Shown: positions 37,737-47,086 of the stretch, piece by piece
Layout of the letters: each line of letters starts with the position of its first letter
Position numbering within the stretch: position 1 is the stretch's first letter
Source of the DNA: Planctomycetota bacterium
GTDB taxonomy: Bacteria > Planctomycetota > J058 > J103
DNA length: 64,000 nt
NCBI GenBank assembly: GCA_026004615.1
Contig: BPJM01000002.1
Coordinates: 62,001-126,000 of the forward strand
Direction of reading: 5' to 3'
Notes under the pieces: model-generated
Told to the model about the DNA's origin: nothing
Database searches by the model: none
Seen by the model: only the letters and a program-made list of their open reading frames with translations
Program-made: the position numbers and the translations under genes

Positions 37737-40700
37737 TGCGCGACCTGCCGCTGTACAACGCACTGATCACGCACTGGCCGCGACGGCCCGAAGATAGGCA
37801 CAAAGCCCTTGGCTTCGCCAACGCCGTCAAATACACGGCACGCGAGCAATTGCGACCGTTCCGAGCCTATTACGGTACTGTCCTGCAGGCGCTCCAAAAG
37901 CGGCCGCCAGCCATGCGCTGGCGGCGGCTCGGGGTCGCCGTGCGGGTGACGACGCGCAACGGCGAACCCCTTGCGCCCGAAGACCTCAACACCTGCCGCG
38001 GGAAGCACTTGACGCCTACGCGTCGCGACAACCGTCAGCGATACAGGGGCGCAGAACCGATCGAGATACTCGAGGTTGATAGCGACACGTCGACGCTGTT
38101 CCTGACGAGCCAACACCTGCGTGGCATGCTCTACAAAGTCGCAATCCGTGGAAGGAACGAGGTACTGCGTCTCACCGAACTCGGAGAGCGGGAGTGGGAG
38201 GAACTCCGGCAAGTCCCCATCGAACTCGTCGACATTGACGAGGCGCCAGGCGACGATCCCGCCCTGCCGTTCTTCGAACGCGGCGCTCGGGACATTTACC
38301 TTGTCCCGGAACAGGCCTTCCAACTGCTGCTCGAACGGCCCGGCCGCGAGCTGGAGAGAACCCTCAAACGCTACGGCCGCAGACAGATCCTGAGAGGGTC
38401 AGCGCGCAATCGCTACATCGTTGTTGACGGCTTGCCACAGCCAAACACCTTGGTCGTGCTGCGCCCACAAACCTACGTCGTCAGACAGCAGGAGGACGCG
38501 ATCTCACGCCTCAGCGACATTCCCCACCCCGCCCACCGCCCTCTTCTGCAGCTGTTCGCTGAGCGGGACAAGGCACGTTGGCAGCCTCCGGCAGTGGCCC
38601 CCGCTCCGCAATGGCGCGTACTCACCCAGGACGGTCCTGGAGTGCAGACGCAGCGAGAGTTCGTTCAGATTGCTCTCGCGACGAACGACTTTGCCTTCCT
38701 CGAGGGACCGCCAGGCTCCGGCAAGACGACAACGATCCACGAGCTCATCCTGCAGCTGCTCGAGCAGGACAAGAAGGTGCTGCTGTGCGCGTCCACGCAT
38801 GTCGCGGTCGACAACGTCATCGAGCGACTTGTGGCCCAGGGCGGCACCAACGACATCCACCTCGTTCGCGTGGGCGCCGAGGACAACGTCAAGCGCAATA
38901 TTCGCCCCTTCACGCTCGAACACATTATGCAGACGCGCGGCCGACAGCTGCGGAAGCGACTCCACTCCCTTGAGCATCGCCAGCCGTGGCAAGAGCAGCT
39001 TTTGCGTGAATTGGCGGGAGGCGGCGAGCAGCACTTGGTCGAACGCCTGGTGCTCGACACGGCACAACTCGTGTGCGGAACGACGATCGGAATCCTTCAA
39101 CACCCGGCAGTCAAGGAGCAGAGGCGTCGTGGTAGACGCGCGCGGAACATTGACGAACCCCCTTTCGATGTGCTGATCCTCGATGAGGCCAGCAAGACTC
39201 CGTTTCCAGAGTTCCTCGTCCCCGCCCTGCTCGCCCGCCGCTGGATCATCATAGGAGATCCGCGCCAGCTATCCCCGTATGTCGAGATGAGCTGGATCGA
39301 GGCCGCGATCACAAAGACGTTCACTGACGCGCTTCACAACGACGTCGATGCCGCGCTGGTAGCCCGCGCAGCGCTGCGGTGTGCCGAGTGTTTCGCTCGC
39401 CCGCGCGACGGCGCCCTCGTGGTCGGCGTCGAATCTGAAGAAGAGCGCAAGGTCTGGCTAGAGCAAGCCTACGCGTGTGCGGAGCGATGCAATTGGCCCC
39501 GCGCCACGGTGTGGGATCTTTCGGAACGAGACAATGAGAGTGGACCCCGTCACCACAGAGCATGCGCCCAGATTGCCATCGGTTCGACCGCGGAGCTTCG
39601 ACACTTCCTCGACTCGCTCCCCCTCGACCTCGCGGGGCTCGAGGGATCGGCAACCTCTATCGATGCTCTCACAAGGCGCCTTGACGCACACAAGCGTCGC
39701 CCCCCTCAGACCCCACCGACGCACTCGGCGACGCACAAGACTAAACCCACGACGGTCGAGGCCTGGGCTCACGAAGTCGCGTGGCGCCTCGTTCGCGCCT
39801 ACGAGCTGCGCTACCACGTCCCCTTGGACACCGAAGATTCCGGTCGACCGTGCGGCCCAGAGTTATACAAAAAGCAACTTGACTTGCTCCTGCCCTCCAG
39901 TTCCCTCCTGCGCCCAGGCGGCGACCTCGCGGCGAACATAGCCCGGATCGGAAGCGTTGCACTGCCGTCCATCCTCGAGCGCCTACAGCGCGGTGACTCG
40001 CACAACCGCTCGGGAGACGTCGAAACCGCGATGTCGGCAGGTCTGCCAGAAGAACAGTTGCGGACGCGCCACCGAATCCTCCGTTACCAGAGACGCATGG
40101 ACCCCATGATTTCGAGATTTCCGCGCGAACACATCTACCGGGCAACGGGCGCCGATACACTCGAGGACGCTCCGAACGTTCTTGGCGATCGCGGCTGGAC
40201 CTACCTCGAGAAAGGACTCCTGTGGGAGTCGGTGATCGGCGGCGAGACCCGCACGGGCCCCAAGATAAACAAAGAAGAGGTCAATGCCTCGCTTCGTACG
40301 CTCGAACGACTGCTTGATTACTCCGCGAGCTGCCAGCGGCCGGACGGCGAGCCATGGGAATTCGCCGTTCTCACATTCTACACCGGTCAGGAACGAGAAC
40401 TGCGAGAGCGGCTGCGTCAACTGACGGGGCAATGGGGGCGCTACCGAACCTTCGAGTGGAGGCGCGGAGGTCGAGTCTGCGCTCGCATCGAGCTCTGCAC
40501 AGTCGACCGCTTTCAGGGCCATGAAGCGGATGCGGTGGTGCTGTCGCTCGTGCGAACTCGCGGCGTGGGTTTTTTGGACAGTCCCAACCGCCTCAACGTT
40601 GCCCTCACTCGAGCTCGGCATCTTCTGGTCATCGTGGGCAATCGACCGTATTTCCGCGACCGTCGACACCGCCGACGCGCCCCGATCCTCTGGGCCCTTG

Positions 40701-40750
40701 CCAACGACGAAGAGGTTCACAGCGCCCTCACCTTCGGAGACCAGACATGA
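37736..40750 (+). CDS. SF1 helicase (Upf1/AAA_11-AAA_12 type), operon A
   Basis: This is a 1004-aa helicase of the Upf1-like superfamily 1 (COG1112-like). Walker A is EGPPGSGKTTTIHEL near residue 322, Walker B LILDEASKT near 480 and motif III IIGDPRQLSP soon after. The C-terminal half has TVDRFQGHEADAVVLS near 921 and the arginine motif NVALTRARHL. About 320 N-terminal residues precede the motor and are unrecognised. An insertion of roughly 250 residues separates the two RecA lobes. It overlaps its neighbours on both sides (TGATG and ATGA). A helicase next to a PLD nuclease recalls defence systems such as Mokosh and DISARM, but the partner set differs. Confidence 0.9.
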   Translation: MRDLPLYNALITHWPRRPEDRHKALGFANAVKYTAREQLRPFRAYYGTVLQALQKRPPAMRWRRLGVAVRVTTRNGEPLAPEDLNTCRGKHLTPTRRDNRQRYRGAEPIEILEVDSDTSTLFLTSQHLRGMLYKVAIRGRNEVLRLTELGEREWEELRQVPIELVDIDEAPGDDPALPFFERGARDIYLVPEQAFQLLLERPGRELERTLKRYGRRQILRGSARNRYIVVDGLPQPNTLVVLRPQTYVVRQQEDAISRLSDIPHPAHRPLLQLFAERDKARWQPPAVAPAPQWRVLTQDGPGVQTQREFVQIALATNDFAFLEGPPGSGKTTTIHELILQLLEQDKKVLLCASTHVAVDNVIERLVAQGGTNDIHLVRVGAEDNVKRNIRPFTLEHIMQTRGRQLRKRLHSLEHRQPWQEQLLRELAGGGEQHLVERLVLDTAQLVCGTTIGILQHPAVKEQRRRGRRARNIDEPPFDVLILDEASKTPFPEFLVPALLARRWIIIGDPRQLSPYVEMSWIEAAITKTFTDALHNDVDAALVARAALRCAECFARPRDGALVVGVESEEERKVWLEQAYACAERCNWPRATVWDLSERDNESGPRHHRACAQIAIGSTAELRHFLDSLPLDLAGLEGSATSIDALTRRLDAHKRRPPQTPPTHSATHKTKPTTVEAWAHEVAWRLVRAYELRYHVPLDTEDSGRPCGPELYKKQLDLLLPSSSLLRPGGDLAANIARIGSVALPSILERLQRGDSHNRSGDVETAMSAGLPEEQLRTRHRILRYQRRMDPMISRFPREHIYRATGADTLEDAPNVLGDRGWTYLEKGLLWESVIGGETRTGPKINKEEVNASLRTLERLLDYSASCQRPDGEPWEFAVLTFYTGQERELRERLRQLTGQWGRYRTFEWRRGGRVCARIELCTVDRFQGHEADAVVLSLVRTRGVGFLDSPNRLNVALTRARHLLVIVGNRPYFRDRRHRRRAPILWALANDEEVHSALTFGDQT

Positions 40751-41910
40751 ACGAACTCGTGCTCGAACGCACCGTCACCGTAGTGGCATATGACTTCGTA
40801 GGGCGTGTTGCTGTCACTGAAAAGCGACCGGAACTGTACGCACTCCTCATGCAGGCGAAGGCGTACTTGGACGACGGCCGTCAACTGACCGCCCGCGATG
40901 TGTGCGACCCCGACAAGGGCCTCCTCGCGGGTTGGCCGCTCGTGATCGGCGAGCGCCTCCTCGCGCTCGCCCACGAGTTCAAACTTGCAGAAGGCGAAAA
41001 AGGCCGTCCCCGCAACATTGTCCGCCTCACCGGCGATGGAGAGTCGGCGCTTCAGCAGCAGGAGGTGCTGGTGCCAAGATCCGGACAGTGGCGGATCTGG
41101 CTGGCGGAACAAGACGACATCTTGCAGGGAGAAAGAAGCGTTCTTGTGGTCGAGGAACCCACCCCCGACAGAGGTGGGCAGTTTGGGGGCAAGGTTATGC
41201 CGACCCCCAAAGAACTCAAGCTGCTCGAGGAAAAGAAACTCGAAGTTCTGTACGGCACGCATCGAGGAACGACCGCGATGCGCACTCTGCGAATAGACAA
41301 GGTCGATCCGACTGTAGAAAAAATGCCAACCTCTGCCAGGGCGACGCTGCGCTGGACTCTGCCTCGTGACGCCCGGCCTGAGCTTCACTTGTCTGGCAAG
41401 GTTGGCGCCTGGACGCTGGATCGCCTCATCGAGCCACCGCCTTGCAGCTTCGAGACAGTGTGGAGAGAAATCCTGAAAGCCCATGGTCGACTGGATCGCT
41501 GGAACGACGAGCTTGGACGCTTGCTCTGTACACTCCACGAAGTCGAGGACCGGCCTTTGGCTCTGGAGACACTGGCGACCCGGTTGCCCTCCACCCAGAT
41601 CCGCCTGCCCGAACTCGGCAAGTTCGATGTTGGTGAATTGCATGACGTGCCCGTCTACCCTCTGGACGATGCCGAAGCAAGGCGCTGGGCCGAAGGGTGG
41701 CTCATCCAGCAGGTGCAGGACCACGTGTGGCCGGACCAGTTCGCGCGACTGAGGGAGAAGGCCATCAACCGCTTCCCGGATCGCAGGTTCGGCCTCTCTG
41801 AGCAGGGGGAGCTGGCAGCCACTCTACGCGCGCAAGCGACACGCAACGCAAAAGACACTGCTCTGCCTTCCGTCTACTGGCGCCTTCAGACCTGCCTGGA
41901 CCTCGGCTAA
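40747..41910 (+). CDS. Unknown 387-aa protein of operon A
   Basis: I do not recognise this protein. It has no signal, membrane segment or cysteine cluster. The N-terminal ~130 residues look mixed alpha/beta (TVTVVAYDFVGRVAVTEKRP), the middle contains a charged helix (TPKELKLLEEKKLEVLYG), and the C-terminus is helical. It starts inside the helicase stop (ATGA overlap) and is followed 12 bp later by the PLD gene, so it is made together with both. A substrate-recognition or adaptor role is the simplest guess, from position only. Confidence 0.75.
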   Translation: MNELVLERTVTVVAYDFVGRVAVTEKRPELYALLMQAKAYLDDGRQLTARDVCDPDKGLLAGWPLVIGERLLALAHEFKLAEGEKGRPRNIVRLTGDGESALQQQEVLVPRSGQWRIWLAEQDDILQGERSVLVVEEPTPDRGGQFGGKVMPTPKELKLLEEKKLEVLYGTHRGTTAMRTLRIDKVDPTVEKMPTSARATLRWTLPRDARPELHLSGKVGAWTLDRLIEPPPCSFETVWREILKAHGRLDRWNDELGRLLCTLHEVEDRPLALETLATRLPSTQIRLPELGKFDVGELHDVPVYPLDDAEARRWAEGWLIQQVQDHVWPDQFARLREKAINRFPDRRFGLSEQGELAATLRAQATRNAKDTALPSVYWRLQTCLDLG

Positions 41911-41922
41911 GGAGACAGACAC

Positions 41923-43317
41923 GTGGCGAGACAAAAGTGGGTGAGACGGGAGTGGACCGAAGATCTACGCGACACGCAACTCCCCCCCTGCTTCCACCTG
42001 CCGACCGATTCACCACCGCCGCGTGTTGCTGCTGGCGGGACAAAGGTCTACCAAACCGAGGAAAAAGGCGAGCTGCTCAACAGGATGATCGACGACGTTC
42101 GCGCGGCGCAAGAATTCGTCTGCGTATCGAGCTTTATCTTCTCGTGCGACCCTCTCGCCAACGCCCTTCTCGCGGCGGCAGCACGCGGCGTGCGAGTTTA
42201 TTTGCTGACAGCCTCCGAGGCCCACCTCAACAAGCTGCCCCGCGACGACGACGAATTCAGCCAGAAGTGCCTGCACGAACACAAGGCTCTGCTCGATCGG
42301 CTCGCCGGTCGAATCGTCGTGCGCACCGCTTCCCACTTTCACGCAAAGGCGCTGCTGGTTGATCCCTGCTCGCCGCGGTGGACCGCACGGGGCTGGCTCC
42401 TGACCGCGAACCTGACCCAGGAGGCGCTGACACGCAACGAGGAGCTAGCAGTGCAGTTGAACCCCGATGAGGTCGAACAGGCCTTTTCGCTGTTTCGCAT
42501 TGCCTTCTGGGAAGCCGCTGAACACGAACTCCTGGACAAGGGCCGGCTCGGACCGGCAACGCCCGCCCAACGTTTTTTCTTGTCGGAACACGCCCGAGGC
42601 TCTGGGCCGGAAACCATTTCCGGTACGCTCACGCTTGGTCGGAATACTTCGGGCTACCGGGCGCTCCGCAACGAAGTGCTACGGTTGATCACGAACGCAC
42701 GCAAGCGACTCATCATTGCCATGTACGGCTTCGGACACGAAGCTGTCCTATCCGCTATCGAAGAGCGTGCTCGCGCTGGAGTTGCCGTCGAACTTCTCGT
42801 TCGCATGCGGGCAGCAAGCCTCCAACCGCTCATTCGTCTCGCAGGCGCTGGGGTCAAGACATTTGGGCTGCGTTGGCTGCATGCAAAGGCGATATGGAAC
42901 GATAACGACGAAGCTTTGGTCATGTCTGCGAATCTCGAGAACCGCGGACTCGAATCGGGTTTTGAACTCGGCGTCATGTTGCACGGCGAAGACGCCGCTT
43001 CGATCGCCTCTGTTCTTGAGCAGTGGAAGGCACAGCGGGCGGGAGCGTTTCATGCCAAGCCTGTCGTGGGCGACCTGTTGGGAAGCTATGTGTCGTTCTC
43101 CGCGAGCGGGCGCCCTGAGCGCTTCGTGGTAGAGAAGGAAGCGGAGTTTGAGTTAGGCGAAGTACAGCGCAGCGCAACTCATGCGAAGGGGAGGAATTCC
43201 GGCCCTCCTGAACGCCGTCGGCTTCCAGACGGAACCTGGGCGCACTTTGTCGTGTACCGCTGGGAGGAACCTGAGCCGTCGTCGGACACGCCGCCTGCGG
43301 AGACGTCGCCAGCATGA
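41923..43317 (+). CDS. Phospholipase D-family nuclease, operon A
   Basis: This is a 464-aa protein with two PLD catalytic motifs: HFHAKALLVDP near residue 137, followed by LTANLTQEALTRNEELAV, and LHAKAIWNDNDEALVMSANL near 320. Paired HxK motifs make one active site, as in PLD nucleases of the DISARM DrmC or Mokosh type. A cytoplasmic nuclease is more likely than a lipase because there is no signal peptide and the neighbour is a helicase. The start is GTG 41923 with AAGGAGA about eight bases before it. Its stop overlaps the next gene by four bases. Confidence 0.88.
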   Translation: MARQKWVRREWTEDLRDTQLPPCFHLPTDSPPPRVAAGGTKVYQTEEKGELLNRMIDDVRAAQEFVCVSSFIFSCDPLANALLAAAARGVRVYLLTASEAHLNKLPRDDDEFSQKCLHEHKALLDRLAGRIVVRTASHFHAKALLVDPCSPRWTARGWLLTANLTQEALTRNEELAVQLNPDEVEQAFSLFRIAFWEAAEHELLDKGRLGPATPAQRFFLSEHARGSGPETISGTLTLGRNTSGYRALRNEVLRLITNARKRLIIAMYGFGHEAVLSAIEERARAGVAVELLVRMRAASLQPLIRLAGAGVKTFGLRWLHAKAIWNDNDEALVMSANLENRGLESGFELGVMLHGEDAASIASVLEQWKAQRAGAFHAKPVVGDLLGSYVSFSASGRPERFVVEKEAEFELGEVQRSATHAKGRNSGPPERRRLPDGTWAHFVVYRWEEPEPSSDTPPAETSPA

Positions 43318-44801
43318 AGCCGGGGCACGGTCGCACCAACGCAGGCTCTTTCATCGCTTGGCACTCTCACGGCGGAGGCGTTCAGGTATTCGTGAACGCG
43401 ATCGAACTCCTGGACGCCGCGAAGGTAAACTTCGACGAGGCCGTACTGCTCGCCCAACCCCAGGACGAACGCGTGATCTCTGAAGGGAGGGGCATGATCG
43501 AGCGCGCCCTCGGCGATCGCAGACTCGAAGTTATCATCACGAGGCTGGACACTCCGACGCACCATGCTCGAATCCTCGATGAATTGAAACACCACCTCGC
43601 TTCCAGGCTAAGCCGGACCAAGCCGCTGCACGTCAACATCTCGCCCGGGACGCCGGCGATGCACGCCGCATGGATCTTCCTGTACGCGGCGGGAGAGTTG
43701 CCCGACGGCTCAAAGCTCTGGTCGACGCAGAAACTTCCCGACGGGCGGCTGGTGTTGGAGCCTGTCGAACTCTCGATTCCAAAGACCTACCTCGCGAAGG
43801 TTGGAAGGGTTGCTACACAGCGACCAGATCGGCCGACGTACTCTCCACGCTCGCCGTCTCCGCGCCGCAGAGAGGCGTTGGAGCGACTCGCATGCTATGC
43901 AAGAATTCCACGAGCATCCTTGCTGGTACTCGGCGAGCGCGGCACCGGTAAATCGCGGCTGATCGAGAGTCACATTCCCCTGCTCAAACAGCGCAAAATG
44001 ATTGTGACTGTTCCGTGCGGCCTGCTCGAGCCTAGCCTCGCAGAGAGCCGCCTGTTCGGCCACGAAAAAGGCGCTTTTACCGGGGCGACCAGCCGTCAGA
44101 ATGGACTGGTCCACAAGGCGCAGGGACAGGTTCTGTTCTTTGATGAGATCCAGGACCTTGACCGGCGCGTGCAACGCAAGCTTGTGCGCCTGCTGGAGGA
44201 ACACAAGTTTGCTCGAGTCGGTCAAGTCACTGAAGAGGAGGCCGACATCGAGGTTGTGTTTGCTACAAACCGCACTCGCGCAGAGCTTCGCGAGATGCTG
44301 GATCCCGATCTGTACGATCGCCTCGCCATGCTGACCGTCGAGATCCCCCCCCTGCGCGAGTGCCGAGAAGCGATCCGAGAGGATTGGGAAAACGTCTGGC
44401 GCGCGATCGCTGGGCACGTCGGAGAGGCCCCTTGGACACCACAGCTCGAGCACGCGCTTATGGAGAGCGAGCTGCTCGGAAACTTTCGCGACCTACAACG
44501 ACTCGCCTATGAGATTCTGGCTGCTGCAGAGGGGAGGGCACCGACATCCCACGCTCTCAATGTGGCCCTTGCGCGGTGGAAACGCGGGACGGACTACCGG
44601 CCGGCGCACACCTCCTGGCCCGAGAACGAGGGGCCATTCGGGCCCGGAACCTACGATGAGCGCCACAAGCGCTTCCAACACCACCTCGGGCAGTGGGCCG
44701 AGAATCGGTGGCCGACGATCCGGGACGCCGCTCGGGCGCTCAACGTCACTGAAAGAACGCTTCGAAACTGGCGCAAACACACGCCCACTACTGGCCCCTG
44801 A
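43314..44801 (+). CDS. RtcR-like regulator: CARF-like sensor plus sigma54 AAA+ activator, operon A
   Basis: This is a 495-aa protein. Residues of about 1-170 resemble the RtcR/CARF ligand-binding domain: LHVNISPGTPAMHAAWIFL near 105 corresponds to the RtcR segment with HITTGTH, followed by a strand pair before the linker. Residues 190-420 are a sigma54-type AAA+ domain with Walker A GERGTGKS (~206), the sigma54-contacting GAFTGA loop (~253) and Walker B LFFDEIQDLD (~274). The end has an HTH (TIRDAARALNVTERTLRNWR). RtcR senses RNA ends and switches on RNA repair; CARF domains generally bind nucleotide signals. No rtcA/rtcB is present. No matching -24/-12 promoter was found nearby. Confidence 0.82.
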   Translation: MKPGHGRTNAGSFIAWHSHGGGVQVFVNAIELLDAAKVNFDEAVLLAQPQDERVISEGRGMIERALGDRRLEVIITRLDTPTHHARILDELKHHLASRLSRTKPLHVNISPGTPAMHAAWIFLYAAGELPDGSKLWSTQKLPDGRLVLEPVELSIPKTYLAKVGRVATQRPDRPTYSPRSPSPRRREALERLACYARIPRASLLVLGERGTGKSRLIESHIPLLKQRKMIVTVPCGLLEPSLAESRLFGHEKGAFTGATSRQNGLVHKAQGQVLFFDEIQDLDRRVQRKLVRLLEEHKFARVGQVTEEEADIEVVFATNRTRAELREMLDPDLYDRLAMLTVEIPPLRECREAIREDWENVWRAIAGHVGEAPWTPQLEHALMESELLGNFRDLQRLAYEILAAAEGRAPTSHALNVALARWKRGTDYRPAHTSWPENEGPFGPGTYDERHKRFQHHLGQWAENRWPTIRDAARALNVTERTLRNWRKHTPTTGP

Positions 44802-45576
44802 GTAGCATTCCGCCAAATGCGATCGGTGGGGCCGTTGGCTCGCCGAGACTGGAGGCGAAGGCCTCGGTCTGACGCCTGCAGCCGCGACCATAGCGGAAAA
44901 AAGTACGCGCAAACTCCCACAACCCGAGGCGATAGTGATGGCGGACGATCGCCTCCGGACGGTAGTGCAGTTCCCAGCCGGCGTCAAGGAGCTTGAAGCA
45001 CAGACCCGGATCTTCCCCCCCGGGATGACGGATGCGTTCATCGAAGCCGCCAACGGCCTGGAATGCTTGGCGGCGCACGATGCAGTTCGCTGTCACCACA
45101 TACAGGTATCGCCCATGGTACGGGAAGGGGTCGAGGATTTTGTGATAGGTGAAGTAGCGCCCATACAGGCCGCCAGAGGCGTCCAGAACGCGTCCCCCGA
45201 CCGCAGCAACGCGACGCGGGGCATCACGGAGATAGACCCCAAGCTGCTCGACCCAGTCGGGGGCGACCTCACAGTCGTTGTCGGTAAAAGCAATCAGGTC
45301 GGATCGGGCTCGTGCTACCCCCGCGTTGCGAGCCGCGGCAGGCCCCCGCCTCGTCGGATGCCGGACAACCGTAAGATCGAGGCGCGAGGCAAATGGCGCG
45401 GCAAGCTCGGATACAGGAAGGGGGCTTGCGTCGTCGACGAGGATGACCTCGAAGCGGCCATGACACGAACAGAGTGAGCGCAACAGGCGCCGCGTGAGCG
45501 ACGGCCTGCCGTGACAAGGAACGACGACGCTGACAAATGGAGCGCCACGCACCTCGCATCCCGAGCGCCTGTTCAT
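44788..45576 (-). CDS. GT2-family glycosyltransferase, last gene of operon B
   Basis: This is a 262-aa GT-A-fold glycosyltransferase. The nucleotide-sugar site is clear: VSVVVPCHGRPSLTRRLL at the start, ILVDDASP, and the DxD-like FTDNDCEVAPDW near residue 95. GGFDERIRHPGGEDPGLCFKL carries the conserved ED acceptor-side motif. It has no membrane segment. It starts four bases inside the previous gene's end, so it belongs with the radical SAM operon; its stop overlaps the convergent operon A by 14 bp. Sugar and acceptor are unknown. Confidence 0.88.
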   Translation of the reverse strand: MNRRSGCEVRGAPFVSVVVPCHGRPSLTRRLLRSLCSCHGRFEVILVDDASPLPVSELAAPFASRLDLTVVRHPTRRGPAAARNAGVARARSDLIAFTDNDCEVAPDWVEQLGVYLRDAPRRVAAVGGRVLDASGGLYGRYFTYHKILDPFPYHGRYLYVVTANCIVRRQAFQAVGGFDERIRHPGGEDPGLCFKLLDAGWELHYRPEAIVRHHYRLGLWEFARTFFRYGRGCRRQTEAFASSLGEPTAPPIAFGGMLLRGQ

Positions 45577-46565
45577 GATCCGATCCTCCGGTGGCAGTTG
45601 AGCATGCCGCAGTTCTTGCGACAGTTGCTCATGACGGATCGCGCGCGGGCGGCGGCTGCACTCTCCCAGATCTCCTGCAGGCTCGATTCACGAACGTTTC
45701 CCAGCGCCTTTCCGCCCACCAGGGCCCGCATGGAAAAACAGAGCTGTACGTCGCCTCGCTGATCGACCATCATGTTGCGCTCTCCGCTGCCGCAAACCTG
45801 TTCGCCAATGAAGTCGGGATTCCGCACGTAGAGCTTCATCCATCGGAGGTCGTTGGCCGGCGTCACAATCGGTGCGCCGCACTCTTTGAGCGCGAGCAGC
45901 CTGTCGACCGCCCGGTCGAAGGCATTCAGGTCTCGCGGCACATGTCGTTCGAAGAAGACGTCGCGCCGCCCCTGGAACAGAAATGTTCGCGATAGCACCT
46001 GGAACATGATCCCGTCGACGCCGAGATCCGTGAGCGCCGACACCAGTTCTTCGATCTCTGAAACGTTACGGTCGAAGAGGATCGTGTTCGTCATGATCTT
46101 GACATCGCACGCGGCCCCAAGGCGCTGCTTGCGATCGACGAGGCCGCGGATCGCTTCGGTCACCTGGCGGAACGTTCCCCGACGACCGCGGATCCAGTCG
46201 TGGACGGACTCCTTGTGTGAATCGAGCGAGAAGACAAGATAATGCGGACCGCTCTCCAACAGCTCATCGAAGTCGCAGGGGCGGATATAGGTTCCATTGG
46301 TGTTGGCAGCCACGCGCAAGCCGGCGTTCCGGCAGGCACGGGAGAGCCCGAAGAATTCTTGTCGCTTGCGCATGGTTTCTCCGCCGGTGAGCACAACGGT
46401 TGCCGAAGGCGCCCACAGCCCGAAGTTGCGGACGAGCTCAATCTTCTCCTCGGTGCGCAGGCTGTCCGCAGGTTCTCTCGACATCCACATGTGACACTGT
46501 TTGCAGCGGAGATTGCATTCGGTGGTCGTCTCGATAAAGAGAAAATTCGGTGGTTTCAAGATCAT
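45573..46565 (-). CDS. Radical SAM protein with SPASM-like C-terminus, operon B
   Basis: This is a 330-aa radical SAM enzyme. The 4Fe-4S motif TTECNLRCKQCHMW (CxxxCxxC) is at residue ~15, with the SAM-binding VLTGGETMRKR after it. The C-terminal third has more cysteines (EQVCGSGERNMMVDQRGDVQ, LCFSM, CRKNCGMLNC), as in SPASM or twitch auxiliary-cluster domains. Such enzymes modify peptides, sugars or other small molecules. ATG 46565 overlaps the preceding gene by four bases. No obvious precursor peptide is next to it. Confidence 0.88.
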   Translation of the reverse strand: MILKPPNFLFIETTTECNLRCKQCHMWMSREPADSLRTEEKIELVRNFGLWAPSATVVLTGGETMRKRQEFFGLSRACRNAGLRVAANTNGTYIRPCDFDELLESGPHYLVFSLDSHKESVHDWIRGRRGTFRQVTEAIRGLVDRKQRLGAACDVKIMTNTILFDRNVSEIEELVSALTDLGVDGIMFQVLSRTFLFQGRRDVFFERHVPRDLNAFDRAVDRLLALKECGAPIVTPANDLRWMKLYVRNPDFIGEQVCGSGERNMMVDQRGDVQLCFSMRALVGGKALGNVRESSLQEIWESAAAARARSVMSNCRKNCGMLNCHRRIGS

Positions 46566-47086
46566 CCTGCCGTCTCCATACTTCCTCGCAGGCTCCGCTC
46601 GAGAGCGTCGCATACACCTTCCGGAGAGAGTTCCGTTGTGTCGACGAGCTCCTCGTGTGGATAGCGGTTGCGGCGCACCTCCTCGTTCAGCGCGCTGGAA
46701 GCAGCCAGATCCTTGAATTGGCCCTTTGGCCTGTGAGCGATTCGGCGTGCGAGCTCTTCGGGCTCAGCCCAGAGCGAGGCCACGCGGTAACTACAACGGA
46801 GACGGGCCGTGAAGGCGGTCAGCTTGCCGCGGCTGAATGTATCGACGACGATCACTGGGCGGAAACCCTTCGCGAGAAAGCTTTCAAGAAGCAGCAACGC
46901 GTGCTCGAGCGCAACCGCATGCTGTGCTGCGTCAACCCATCGCACTCCGGCGATCATGCCGCGCAGTTGGTCGACCTCGATCAGCGCGCCGTCTTGAATG
47001 CGCCGGCGCAATCTCTTGACCGCCGAAGACTTGCCGACCCCGGGCGCTCCACGCACAAGGAGCGCTTCAACGGTTTTTGCGATCAT
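46562..47086 (-). CDS. P-loop ATP-binding protein (small-molecule-kinase-like), operon B
   Basis: This is a 174-aa protein with Walker A LVRGAPGVGKSSAVKRL at residue ~9 and a Walker-B-like VIVVDTFSRGKL near 75, then basic lid-like residues (RRIAHRPKGQF). Size and layout fit AAA_33 / APS-kinase / zeta-toxin-like small kinases. Its 5' end overlaps the first radical SAM gene by 20 bp and its 3' end overlaps the second by four. It may activate a substrate by phosphorylation in the operon's pathway; this is inference. Confidence 0.75.
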   Translation of the reverse strand: MIAKTVEALLVRGAPGVGKSSAVKRLRRRIQDGALIEVDQLRGMIAGVRWVDAAQHAVALEHALLLLESFLAKGFRPVIVVDTFSRGKLTAFTARLRCSYRVASLWAEPEELARRIAHRPKGQFKDLAASSALNEEVRRNRYPHEELVDTTELSPEGVCDALERSLRGSMETAG

